Assembly (NCBI GenBank): GCA_017935565.1
Contig: JAGBHK010000016.1
Span: forward strand, 1-64,000
Direction of reading: 5' to 3'
Source of the DNA: Lachnospiraceae bacterium
GTDB taxonomy: Bacteria > Bacillota > Clostridia > Lachnospirales > Lachnospiraceae
Length of the DNA: 64,000 bases
The notes beneath the pieces were generated by a model that saw only the letters and a list, made by a program, of their open reading frames with translations, was not told where the DNA came from and ran no database searches. A program made the position numbers and the translations under genes. Positions within the stretch are counted from its first letter, which is position 1, and every line of letters starts with the position of its first letter. Of this stretch, positions 8,759 to 17,076 are shown piece after piece.

Positions 8759-9415
8759 TTACTTCTCATTATTATTTTCCATCCTCTTCATACATTCCAA
8801 CATCGCATCAGAATTCATAATCAATTTTCCATATCCTGAAACACCAGCGCCAGCAATTTTTCCTAAATACCTTATTAATAGTCCTCCAATTATCACCAAA
8901 ATCGACACTATACTTAATTCTTCATCACATAAGTACATAATAAAACTAAGCCATCCAGAAAAATGCACAAATATACCAATAACCGAACTCATACCAGAAA
9001 GCATTATCCCAAACTTAAACAATAACTGTCCTGGTTCTTCGAATCCATCTTTTTTTGCTTTACCTGGAACTATTCTAACTTCGTCACCTATCCTAAACAT
9101 TATTTCTTTAGCTTCTTCGTACGATTCTATGTAAAACTCATATAATCCATTTACCAACACGAATACTTGATTTGCATTCCCTTTTAATTCAACCGACCTG
9201 ACAGTAAAGGGTTTTAACTGTATCACCTCGTTCGAAGTATCTTTTTTACTAGGATGTCCACATATATAGATTGCTTCTTGCGTAAATACCACTTCACAAT
9301 CAAGAAGCTGAAATTTACAATCAGCCTTCGCCTGTTGACAATAGAAAGAAAATAATATCTCTTCATTAATTTTTTCTTTTAGTTCATTTAATAAAATTTC
9401 ATTGCTTGTACTCAT
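8759..9415 (-). CDS. Membrane protein of unknown function, 218 aa
   Basis: Start at the ATG 9415 after GAGGTGAT; the longer frame to 9457 lacks a ribosome site. The first 130 residues look soluble and beta-rich. They are followed by two hydrophobic segments (about 146-176 and 180-197) and a short charged tail. It contains FCQQAKADCKFQLLDCEVVF-type cysteines near residue 25-40 whose role is unclear. Nine bases separate it from the downstream lipoprotein gene. Likely a cytoplasmic domain held at the membrane. Confidence 0.65.
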   Translation of the reverse strand: MSTSNEILLNELKEKINEEILFSFYCQQAKADCKFQLLDCEVVFTQEAIYICGHPSKKDTSNEVIQLKPFTVRSVELKGNANQVFVLVNGLYEFYIESYEEAKEIMFRIGDEVRIVPGKAKKDGFEEPGQLLFKFGIMLSGMSSVIGIFVHFSGWLSFIMYLCDEELSIVSILVIIGGLLIRYLGKIAGAGVSGYGKLIMNSDAMLECMKRMENNNEK

Positions 9416-9438
9416 TTTTATCACCTCATTTTTTGTTA

Positions 9439-9627
9439 TTAGGTTAGTATGAAACACAACCCTATTACAACTAAAACCATTATTACAAATAAAATAATTG
9501 TTGGACTATCCTCATCATCTTCTTTAGGTACGTAGACATTTTTTAGTTTTGTATTTGCATTAGTAGGGCTATTGTTCGTTTCATTTTTAGGTATTTTGGT
9601 ATCATTTTTTGGCAATCGACTAATCAT
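9439..9627 (-). CDS. Small tail-anchored membrane protein, 62 aa
   Basis: A polar, Lys/Asn-rich N-terminal half (with KNVYVPKEDDEDSP) is followed by one hydrophobic helix (about 44-61) that ends at the C-terminus. Start ATG 9627 comes one base after the stop of the preceding 39-residue gene, and GGTGA precedes it, so the two are probably translationally coupled. Function unknown. Confidence 0.55.
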   Translation of the reverse strand: MISRLPKNDTKIPKNETNNSPTNANTKLKNVYVPKEDDEDSPTIILFVIMVLVVIGLCFILT

Positions 9628-9628
9628 T

Positions 9629-9748
9629 TCACCAAAGCCATAATCCTATAAGTACACTTATGATTATTCCAAAGAACAAATAACCTATTGCAAATTTTTT
9701 GATACGATTATCAACATCACTGTATAATTCTTCTAATTTTTCAAACAT
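9629..9748 (-). CDS. Small membrane protein, 39 aa
   Basis: ATG at 9748 with AGAAGGGAAATAT upstream. The protein has a charged amphipathic start (MFEKLEELYSDVDNRIKKFA) and then a single hydrophobic helix to the C-terminus (IISVLIGLWLW). It lies between the TPR protein (21 bases upstream) and the 62-residue protein (one base downstream). Its context and clean ribosome site support a real gene. Confidence 0.55.
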   Translation of the reverse strand: MFEKLEELYSDVDNRIKKFAIGYLFFGIIISVLIGLWLW

Positions 9749-9769
9749 ATATTTCCCTTCTATGTGATA

Positions 9770-11899
9770 TTACGCTTTCCTTTTATAAACATTCCAACTG
9801 CTATTAAACTTACACTTCATAGTTTTTTCGTTAACAAATATATAGTTTTCTCCTGCTATATTGCCATCGTCAACTTCTTCTGACGAACTTAATCCACTTA
9901 CGCCACAGTATATTCCATAACTATGATTATAAATAATAACTTCAACATCAGAAGAAAAGCCACCAGCTTTATTTGTTTGTGGATCATCGCTAGAAATCCA
10001 TTCATATCGCCCTACATATGGACCATATGTATCTAAGACATACAATAATTTTTTCAATTCACTTGATTTGTCATGACTTGCGTGACATTTTATAGTCATA
10101 CACTCATTTGTTAACTCTTTTAGGTAACTCACATCATCTTGATCAAAAACTCCTTTTTTAGCTTTAATCTTATTATATAATTCAGAATACTCTAATGTAT
10201 CTTGACATATTTTTTTTATTACGCCATAGTCACTATAATTTGATGGTGTCTTGATTTTTTTCATATAGTCAAGAGTTTCTTTAACATTACCTACATCATA
10301 TTCAGACTTGCTTTTATAATAGTAGCAGTCATCTATTAATTTTTCCGCATCTTCATAATCCCTAATTTGATTCAACGCAGTTATTGCTATATCAAACTTT
10401 TTATCTATTATCAATTGAGTTGCGCTGTCATATACATTTTTTTTAATTTCAAGTATTCTTTCATCATTTGGTGAATACTTATTAATCTTGTTAATATTGT
10501 CACCTATATTGTCAAACTGCTTAGCTTTAATCAACAACATAGACACTTCATAATATGCATCTGCCAACAACGAATTAACATCTTTATAGCCTTCTATTAC
10601 AGAATATGTATTTATGGCCATATTGATATAATTAATACCACCTATTTCATAATATCCTTTGGCTTCTTGATATTTACATTCTTTTGCCATATCTTCTGAA
10701 TCTTTATATTCACTTACTGTATTAAATAACATGTATGCGCGAATGTAATCTTTTGATTCAAAACAATACTTGGCTTCTTGATATTTCACTTCATTTAACA
10801 TCACTTTGGAATCTTTGTAATCATCTAATTTTCTATATAATGAACTAGCTTTATCCCATGCCTTCTTTTTCAAACAACTCGCAGCCTGCAAATATTTACT
10901 TTCATTAATCATTGATTCAGCATCTTTGTAATCACCTAATTCTCTGAACATTTCAATGGCTTCTTCATATTTCTCATCATTTAAATAGCTTGTGGCCTTC
11001 TTGTACATATTATGTTTTTTTACATTTGGAATCACATACTTTACAGATATTACACCAAAAATCAGCACTGCTACCAATGCCATTGAAATAAATAATAATC
11101 TCTTTCTTTTCCGTTCTTCAATCTCTTTCTCTTTTTTTGCTCTTTCAATGTTTTGATTATTAATTGTCTTAATTTTTTCCTGACATTTTACCAACATTTT
11201 CGCAGAATCTTTATAATCACTTGATTCAAATATCTGGATAGCCTTTTCCAATTCATTAATATTATTAGACATCGCTTTATTACATGCAATTCTGTATTCA
11301 GTCTCTACTTTCAACCATTCGACATCAAGTCCTTGTGTCAATATTTCCAAATCACACTGACATTCTTGGCAATTTGTTTTATCAATTAAATTCACATAAC
11401 CACAACTACATATCCATTGATTTTGACACTTTGCTGGTACATATTTTTTATTATTTCCAAATAAACTTTTGTACAGTTTCACATTACTACTATCTTCAAA
11501 ATATGTATCTAACTTTTGCAACTTATTCCATTTATTACCATTGCTTGTCCATATCCGACCATCAGAAAACACTACTTTCTCAACAGAAATATTTATGTTT
11601 CTAACATAATTATTTTTTAATTCAATGGCATTTTGCGAACCAAACAATTCATTATTATCCACATCCAAATCCAAATATTGATAAGATATTTCACTTATCT
11701 TTTCACCAGAAATATCAAATGTTTCAATATTCACAAATATCGCAGACAATCTTTCATGCACATTTCTAAACTTAATTTGTGCGATAATTTCAGACTCTTT
11801 TATATCTTCCAACAGTGCATATGCTTCAATTATTACCGGAATTTCATCGCACCACAATGGTTCTTCATGCACATATATTCTATTATATCTACTTTTCAT
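9770..11899 (-). CDS. Membrane protein with zinc ribbon and TPR-like repeats
   Basis: 709 residues. The N-terminal 155 residues form a beta-rich domain. A zinc ribbon follows (CSCGYVNLIDKTNCQECQC, about 164-182), then a charged helix and one membrane segment (about 269-290). The remainder has at least four consecutive helical repeats of about 33 residues with the pattern A..EFFRELGDYKDAE and YQEAK (about 297-440), then further helices, and ends in a beta domain. Such Sel1/TPR-type repeats usually mediate protein binding. Co-directional with the rest of the block. Role unknown; a scaffold is a reasonable guess. Confidence 0.75.
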   Translation of the reverse strand: MKSRYNRIYVHEEPLWCDEIPVIIEAYALLEDIKESEIIAQIKFRNVHERLSAIFVNIETFDISGEKISEISYQYLDLDVDNNELFGSQNAIELKNNYVRNINISVEKVVFSDGRIWTSNGNKWNKLQKLDTYFEDSSNVKLYKSLFGNNKKYVPAKCQNQWICSCGYVNLIDKTNCQECQCDLEILTQGLDVEWLKVETEYRIACNKAMSNNINELEKAIQIFESSDYKDSAKMLVKCQEKIKTINNQNIERAKKEKEIEERKRKRLLFISMALVAVLIFGVISVKYVIPNVKKHNMYKKATSYLNDEKYEEAIEMFRELGDYKDAESMINESKYLQAASCLKKKAWDKASSLYRKLDDYKDSKVMLNEVKYQEAKYCFESKDYIRAYMLFNTVSEYKDSEDMAKECKYQEAKGYYEIGGINYINMAINTYSVIEGYKDVNSLLADAYYEVSMLLIKAKQFDNIGDNINKINKYSPNDERILEIKKNVYDSATQLIIDKKFDIAITALNQIRDYEDAEKLIDDCYYYKSKSEYDVGNVKETLDYMKKIKTPSNYSDYGVIKKICQDTLEYSELYNKIKAKKGVFDQDDVSYLKELTNECMTIKCHASHDKSSELKKLLYVLDTYGPYVGRYEWISSDDPQTNKAGGFSSDVEVIIYNHSYGIYCGVSGLSSSEEVDDGNIAGENYIFVNEKTMKCKFNSSWNVYKRKA

Positions 11900-11912
11900 A
11901 TATCAACATCCT

Positions 11913-12218
11913 CTATAACTCTGGTAATTTTTCATCATATTCATCATTAGAATTTTCATCAATTCCGTATCTCTGCATGTATCTTGCATCTTGTAATAAT
12001 GAAACCGTTTTACTCGAATTATCAACCAATTCTCCAAAGGCGTATATCATTATGGAACTAACCCATACGCCTCCAATTCCAAATACAAGTGTCAAAATAC
12101 ATGCTAAAAGTTCTCCTTCTGCCAACCAATATAAAGCAACTAATACTACTATTACAATAACAATTGAAAACAAAGCCACTGCTAATCCTTTTATTTTTTC
12201 ACCTATATTTTCGAACAT
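11913..12218 (-). CDS. Small membrane protein, 101 aa
   Basis: Two hydrophobic helices (about 11-31 and 37-60) and an acidic cytoplasmic-looking tail that ends NDEYDEKLPEL. Ribosome site AAAGGAATG upstream of the ATG at 12218. Thirteen bases separate it from the zinc-ribbon/TPR gene. The 111-base gap upstream (12219-12329) is the largest within the block; I see no convincing promoter or terminator in it. Confidence 0.65.
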   Translation of the reverse strand: MFENIGEKIKGLAVALFSIVIVIVVLVALYWLAEGELLACILTLVFGIGGVWVSSIMIYAFGELVDNSSKTVSLLQDARYMQRYGIDENSNDEYDEKLPEL

Positions 12219-12329
12219 AATACTTCATTCCTTTCGTTCTATTATTCCAACAGTTTCAAAACCCCTTTTTTACTTTTAATTGTCTTTGCGCATTAAAACG
12301 TAGGTTTGTTGTTGCTATGAGAATTATCT

Positions 12330-14387
12330 CTATTTTTCAGGAAAATGAATATTAATTATTTCACAAGGTTCTTCGTAAAAATCTTTTTCCACCACCCTCG
12401 ACGGAATTTTTATATTACTAACAATCTTTTTCTTACCGTCTGGAAGTACATAATCAAGTGCCTTCCAATTTCCACTCACTTTCAATGCAAACTTGGTTGG
12501 ATCATGCATCATCGCCCATCTGTCTGCTTTATAAAAATTACATTTTTCCAAAAAATGGGTATGCGTTGTTGTAGCATATCCACTCTCTGAATATCCCAAA
12601 TATACTTTCTTGTCCCTCCATTTTTCCAAGAAGAATATTCCTTTTAAGTTTGGATACTTTTCCATAATTTCATAAACAAACCTACTTTCACATTCAAATT
12701 GAGTTATGCCATTTCCAAGTACTGTTATGTATTTATCAATTTCGATTTCGTCAGGATGTATAGTTGTTACAGCATTAAATACATCTATTTCCAAGCCTCT
12801 AAAAACTGCATTACAAAAATAAGTTGCAGTTTTATGAAGTTCTAATACTTTTTCTGAAACAGGTTTTTTAACAAAATCAACGGTCTCATGCTTTTCAATG
12901 AAGTTTTTCGTATCCTGTTCAATTTTCATTTTATATTTCTGCTTATTGATTATAATACGTTCAATTTTTTTTGTTCTACCTACAGGATATGGTGCAGTAT
13001 TTTTTGAATAATGATCAATTCTCTTTACAACACCTTTAACCATACCATACCAAGCATGATGCACTTCTACAATATCCCCCACCTCAATATCTTCAAATGG
13101 TGAAATGTAATATAATGTATCCGCTCTACCATCTATTGATACACTACAATAAATATACTTCACCTTTGCATTCTCAATTTCCATTAACTCTTTTTTTGTG
13201 ATTTTTCTTATAAATTTGTACATTTCATCGACTGCCATCGGTAAGTCTTCTTCCACTATATCAGAATACATTTTTTCTACATATCCCCAAACTGCATCCT
13301 TGGCACCTGGAGCAATCATCTCAATTTGGCTTTCGATGACATTGGAAGCATTCTTGTAGTTGCAAAATACAGGTACATCCACTCCGTCAATTTTCACTTC
13401 TAAATATTTATATTTCTTTATTCTTACAACTGGTTCTTTAATTACCGGCTCCTTTTTTTTCGGCAATATACCTTCTTGAACAAAATATTTATTCAAGCTC
13501 ATCCCAAACAATTCATTGGATTTGTTTTTTATAGTTTTTATTTTTCCAGCCAATTCAGGATTTTCAAATATTAACAACCCCATATTTTTAGGTTTTTCTG
13601 TGTCTTTATACTTATTTTTCAAAAATTCTATAACTTTAATATGTGCATTTTCAGGTCTTCGGCCAATTTTAATATTTTCACACTCAAAGCCATATGCTTT
13701 TAACATATCACTAGAAGTCTCATAACCTAACCACTGATATAATCCTGAAACAGTCTGGCTCATACGTTTATGTTCACTCTGTATAGAACCGAATATCACT
13801 CCATCAGGATAGTACTCTTTTAATTTATTCACCATATTTTCCACTTTACTTTTTATGATATCAGGCTCATTCCCAGGTGTATAAATAACTTTATTTCTAA
13901 TTTCCTTGACCTCTTCACCGCTTATAAATTCAAAACCATATTTTTGCAAAAAATCATCTTCTGTAGCATATCCCAAAATTTTATAAATATAACTCAATTT
14001 TTCTCGCATATGTTTATCTATTGAATCCAAGGCGAAAACCTTATGTTCCGGATAATATGCTTCTAATTTTTGCAAGAATGCCTGAAAATGTACAGACTCT
14101 TCATTTATAACACTTTTTTCATCACTCTTACTTTTTGGTCTCTCATATCCAACCTTACTCAAATACTGATACATATTTTCAACAGGCATAGGCAATTCAT
14201 TTTCTTTCACACGATACTCACCATCAATTATTTTACCGACAAACATTTCATTAGAGCCTGATTTTTGCATTTCTATAACGCTACCAATATTAATAATTTG
14301 ATTGTTCGCATAACAATATGCAGGCTCATCTTTTGAATCAATAGAAACTATAAAATAATTATATAATTTTTCTTTTCCATTTATCAT
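12330..14387 (-). CDS. Large multi-repeat protein of unknown function
   Basis: About 685 residues. The ATG at 14387 is 11 bases after GGAGG; a TTG two codons upstream (14393) is an alternative. Three copies of a beta-rich module start near residues 8, 345 and 410: a strand with V-S/K-I-D, then YC or YY, then a G-S/D-x-V-E segment, then G-x-V-x-K/R. The third (YISPFEDIEVGDIVEVHH) resembles the small barrel found in primosomal helicases. Between the first and second lie two helical repeats with AYYPEH...YKILGYATEDDFLQKYGFE and a matching EYYPDG...YQWLGYETSSDMLKAYGFE. A C-terminal alpha/beta domain completes it. Cytoplasmic, with no catalytic motif recognised. It directly follows the second FVTNSSSSS protein. 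Confidence 0.7.
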   Translation of the reverse strand: MINGKEKLYNYFIVSIDSKDEPAYCYANNQIINIGSVIEMQKSGSNEMFVGKIIDGEYRVKENELPMPVENMYQYLSKVGYERPKSKSDEKSVINEESVHFQAFLQKLEAYYPEHKVFALDSIDKHMREKLSYIYKILGYATEDDFLQKYGFEFISGEEVKEIRNKVIYTPGNEPDIIKSKVENMVNKLKEYYPDGVIFGSIQSEHKRMSQTVSGLYQWLGYETSSDMLKAYGFECENIKIGRRPENAHIKVIEFLKNKYKDTEKPKNMGLLIFENPELAGKIKTIKNKSNELFGMSLNKYFVQEGILPKKKEPVIKEPVVRIKKYKYLEVKIDGVDVPVFCNYKNASNVIESQIEMIAPGAKDAVWGYVEKMYSDIVEEDLPMAVDEMYKFIRKITKKELMEIENAKVKYIYCSVSIDGRADTLYYISPFEDIEVGDIVEVHHAWYGMVKGVVKRIDHYSKNTAPYPVGRTKKIERIIINKQKYKMKIEQDTKNFIEKHETVDFVKKPVSEKVLELHKTATYFCNAVFRGLEIDVFNAVTTIHPDEIEIDKYITVLGNGITQFECESRFVYEIMEKYPNLKGIFFLEKWRDKKVYLGYSESGYATTTHTHFLEKCNFYKADRWAMMHDPTKFALKVSGNWKALDYVLPDGKKKIVSNIKIPSRVVEKDFYEEPCEIINIHFPEK

Positions 14388-14402
14388 ATACAACTACACC
14401 TC

Positions 14403-15140
14403 CTATTCCAAATCAAAAATCGATTTACTATAATACTTTCCAGTTTTCAATTCTAACTCTACAGTCTCGGTTCCAGAAACACTACTAGGTCCATATCCAC
14501 CGCATAAACGCTCAGCCAATTCTCTCACTGACTTACCATCCCATCTATATTTACTTACTTTAGAATCATATCCAAAATCTTCACCTCTAGCATTGGTGGT
14601 TGTATGAATATAAGTAACCATTTCCGCTTCAATTCGTTCCTGCTCTAAGCCTTCACTATTCAAATACTTTTGTGCCAAATCACATAAAACTTGGTCATCA
14701 TCGGCGACAAGATCACTACTTTCACCCCATGCATAATAATCACGAGTAATCTGTATCCATTCAATATCTTTAATGCTTTTAATATTCTTGACAGCTTCTT
14801 CTATAAACCTGCTTCTTTCATTTTTTAATTGTTTTGACAATTCATATTTTTCGTCATCTTCATATTCTTCATCATCTTCGTATTCTTCGTCATCTTCATA
14901 TTCGCCACACCCAATAATATATACTGACTCAGCCAGCCAACTAGCTAACTCTTTTACTGATGAAAGATGGTAATTAATGTAATGCAAATCAGCGTTACTT
15001 CTAGCTTCAACATTTTCATTCTCACTGAATTCACCTGGATCTATGCTCATAGATACATCTCCTTTCTTATGCATAATTGTGATTTCTATTGTATAACTAC
15101 TTGAGCTAGAATTAGTAACAAAATCTGTTCTTATTTTCAT
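14403..15140 (-). CDS. FVTNSSSSS-leader protein B (candidate radical SAM substrate or partner)
   Basis: 245 residues beginning MKIRTDFVTNSSSSSY, the same 16 residues as the protein at 16264-17070. Beyond the start the two are clearly paralogous: shared islands are (A/S)WGESS-type, CDLAQ, a late KYRWDGKS region and a C-terminal V-E-L-x-L-K-T-G block. A hexapeptide EYEDDE is repeated about three times near residues 80-98, encoded by 18-base units (about 14850-14905). Ribosome site AAGGAGGG. It lies 18 bases after the radical SAM gene. I recall similar starts on uncharacterised Firmicute and archaeal proteins; function is not known to me. Role as substrate is inferred only from position. Confidence 0.75.
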   Translation of the reverse strand: MKIRTDFVTNSSSSSYTIEITIMHKKGDVSMSIDPGEFSENENVEARSNADLHYINYHLSSVKELASWLAESVYIIGCGEYEDDEEYEDDEEYEDDEKYELSKQLKNERSRFIEEAVKNIKSIKDIEWIQITRDYYAWGESSDLVADDDQVLCDLAQKYLNSEGLEQERIEAEMVTYIHTTTNARGEDFGYDSKVSKYRWDGKSVRELAERLCGGYGPSSVSGTETVELELKTGKYYSKSIFDLE

Positions 15141-15158
15141 ATTAACCCTCCTTGTATT

Positions 15159-16229
15159 TTAATTACGTTTATCACTATTACAAAAAACGATTTCTGGCAT
15201 TAATGGACAACCGCCCATACATAATTCTCTTTTTTCACATTCAGGACAAGCTCTTTCCATATACCTTCTAAATATTTCAAATTTATCGCTATTCCACGCA
15301 TCCTCTATACTACATTTTCTTAGTGATACCTGATATTTTTTGTCTTGGTCAAAGCTACATGGCACCATAATCATATCTGGACCGATATAACAACTATATC
15401 TTCCCCCTTCGCAAGTATCTAAGGATTCCGCCATTACATTCTTACAAAAGTGCAGCGCACCAGGTACATTACAACTGTCCATTCCAATCTTAAATGGATG
15501 CCTTTTATCAACCTCAGAAAAAAGCTTCTCTACACGCTCATCATCAACCGACAATACATTTTCCCTGCTGCCAAGGCCTGCCGGCTTATGCAATAACAAA
15601 ATCACCGCATTGATACCCTTTGGAAAATCATTATTTGAAATACGTTCTATAGCTTCATCGATGGTGTTCTTGCCAATCACATAATGAATATTCGTCTTCA
15701 CACCAGCCTCAAGCAACATCTGAATTGCATTCAATGTGTATTCACTTCTATACCAACTAACTGCCACCGCTCCGCAGTATTTCTTGCAAATAGCAGCTAT
15801 TTCCGGTGTCATACCATAACCAGATGTAGTAAAATTAGGCACCAGATTATTTTCTCTGCTTATTTTTAACAAATCTTCGAAATGCTCATGCTGGTCCGGG
15901 TCACCTCTGCCTCCCAATGCCAGCTGGTTACATCTGCCCTTGCACTGCTCTGTAATCCACCTAAAATCTTCAACACTCATATTTGGTTGTTCTACAGTAA
16001 GACCACTTTGATAACAACCTATTCCCGCCTTTACACACAAACCCGTCTTGCCATGTATACAATGGCCCATAACTCCCACATCAATCAAATGTGGAAACGA
16101 AGCCATAAATGGGTCAACACCTGTATCTTTGCCGTGCTCATCAAGTATACCTGTTCGCACATACGCACCTGTTTCCGTGTCAAAAGCAGAAGCAAAATGA
16201 TATTTTTTATCTTTAATTATGTATCTCAT
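15159..16229 (-). CDS. Radical SAM protein with SPASM domain
   Basis: 356 residues. Radical SAM enzymes bind a 4Fe-4S cluster and SAM. The cluster cysteines appear to be C57, C65 and C72 (C-x7-C-x6-C), not the usual C-x3-C-x2-C. The GGE-like motif is LGGRGDPDQHEHF (about 105-117) and further barrel features are NFTTSGYG and VAVSWY. The C-terminus is a SPASM domain: C273/C280/C291, then C328-x2-C331-x5-C337-x3-C341 and C350, able to hold auxiliary clusters. SPASM enzymes typically modify peptides or proteins. Placed between two paralogous FVTNSSSSS genes with gaps of 18 and 34 bases, so modification of those proteins is the natural hypothesis. Confidence 0.88.
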   Translation of the reverse strand: MRYIIKDKKYHFASAFDTETGAYVRTGILDEHGKDTGVDPFMASFPHLIDVGVMGHCIHGKTGLCVKAGIGCYQSGLTVEQPNMSVEDFRWITEQCKGRCNQLALGGRGDPDQHEHFEDLLKISRENNLVPNFTTSGYGMTPEIAAICKKYCGAVAVSWYRSEYTLNAIQMLLEAGVKTNIHYVIGKNTIDEAIERISNNDFPKGINAVILLLHKPAGLGSRENVLSVDDERVEKLFSEVDKRHPFKIGMDSCNVPGALHFCKNVMAESLDTCEGGRYSCYIGPDMIMVPCSFDQDKKYQVSLRKCSIEDAWNSDKFEIFRRYMERACPECEKRELCMGGCPLMPEIVFCNSDKRN

Positions 16230-16263
16230 AGTTCTTTATCCTTGCTACTTTCATATCAATACT

Positions 16264-17070
16264 TTACTTATCCATCTTAAACATTGCAGCCTGATTAATC
16301 TCACCTGTGCTCATATTTATTTCAATCCATTCTTCACCACAATCATCATCGGACAATTGATTATTTACAATCATTTTTGCTAACTCTTCCACATTATCTG
16401 TTAAATGTTTCCACTCATACTGCCATTTTGTCTTGCCAACAAAGCCTGTTGGCCATGGCGCAAATCCTGCATCATCAATTATATTCTGTGAATTACCTTC
16501 ACATTGTGGCTTATCAAGATACTTAATCAGTTCTGCCTTTGCTGCCTCTTTTTCTTCACCATCCAAATCGCATACTGCCTGTGCCAAATCAGACAATTTG
16601 GTATCATTCACCACAGTACATCCACTGGATTCTCCATATGAAATGAATGACTTACTCAATTTCACACTCGCAATTTCATCGATGGAAGCTATATTCTTTA
16701 CCGACTCAAAATATTCCACATCCCCTACTAACTCTTGTATACCTTCCTCAAATTCATCAAATTCCTCAAACGCCTCCCAATCATCATTTTCAACCATCTT
16801 AACGAATTTCTTAAGTTTATAATACTCCTCATAATCAAATGATAACCTAACTGAATCAATAAGCATATTGTACAATTCTGATACACTTGCCACCCCAACT
16901 AACTTTTTCGGCGAAATCTTCAAATCAATTTCAATGTCACAATCCTCACCAAAATAAATGTCCGGCTCAATGTTCAAATTGTAAATCTTATCATCTTTAT
17001 CAATAACCTGAATCTCAACGCAATAACTGCTGCTACTTGAATTGGTTACAAAATCTGTTCTAATTTTCAT
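16264..17070 (-). CDS. FVTNSSSSS-leader protein A (candidate radical SAM substrate or partner)
   Basis: 268 residues beginning MKIRTDFVTNSSSSSY. After the leader the protein is strongly acidic with long helices (for example KKFVKMVENDDWEAFEEFDE around 85-105). It shares with its paralog at 14403-15140 the islands YGESSG, LSDLAQ, W..LTDNVEELAK and a final E-I-N-M-S-T-G segment. No signal peptide or membrane segment; five serines in a row immediately before Tyr are the most striking feature. Ribosome site GAGAGGTAAAA. Six bases after the helicase stop codon and 34 before the radical SAM gene. Function unknown. Confidence 0.75.
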   Translation of the reverse strand: MKIRTDFVTNSSSSSYCVEIQVIDKDDKIYNLNIEPDIYFGEDCDIEIDLKISPKKLVGVASVSELYNMLIDSVRLSFDYEEYYKLKKFVKMVENDDWEAFEEFDEFEEGIQELVGDVEYFESVKNIASIDEIASVKLSKSFISYGESSGCTVVNDTKLSDLAQAVCDLDGEEKEAAKAELIKYLDKPQCEGNSQNIIDDAGFAPWPTGFVGKTKWQYEWKHLTDNVEELAKMIVNNQLSDDDCGEEWIEINMSTGEINQAAMFKMDK

Positions 17071-17076
17071 ACTATT

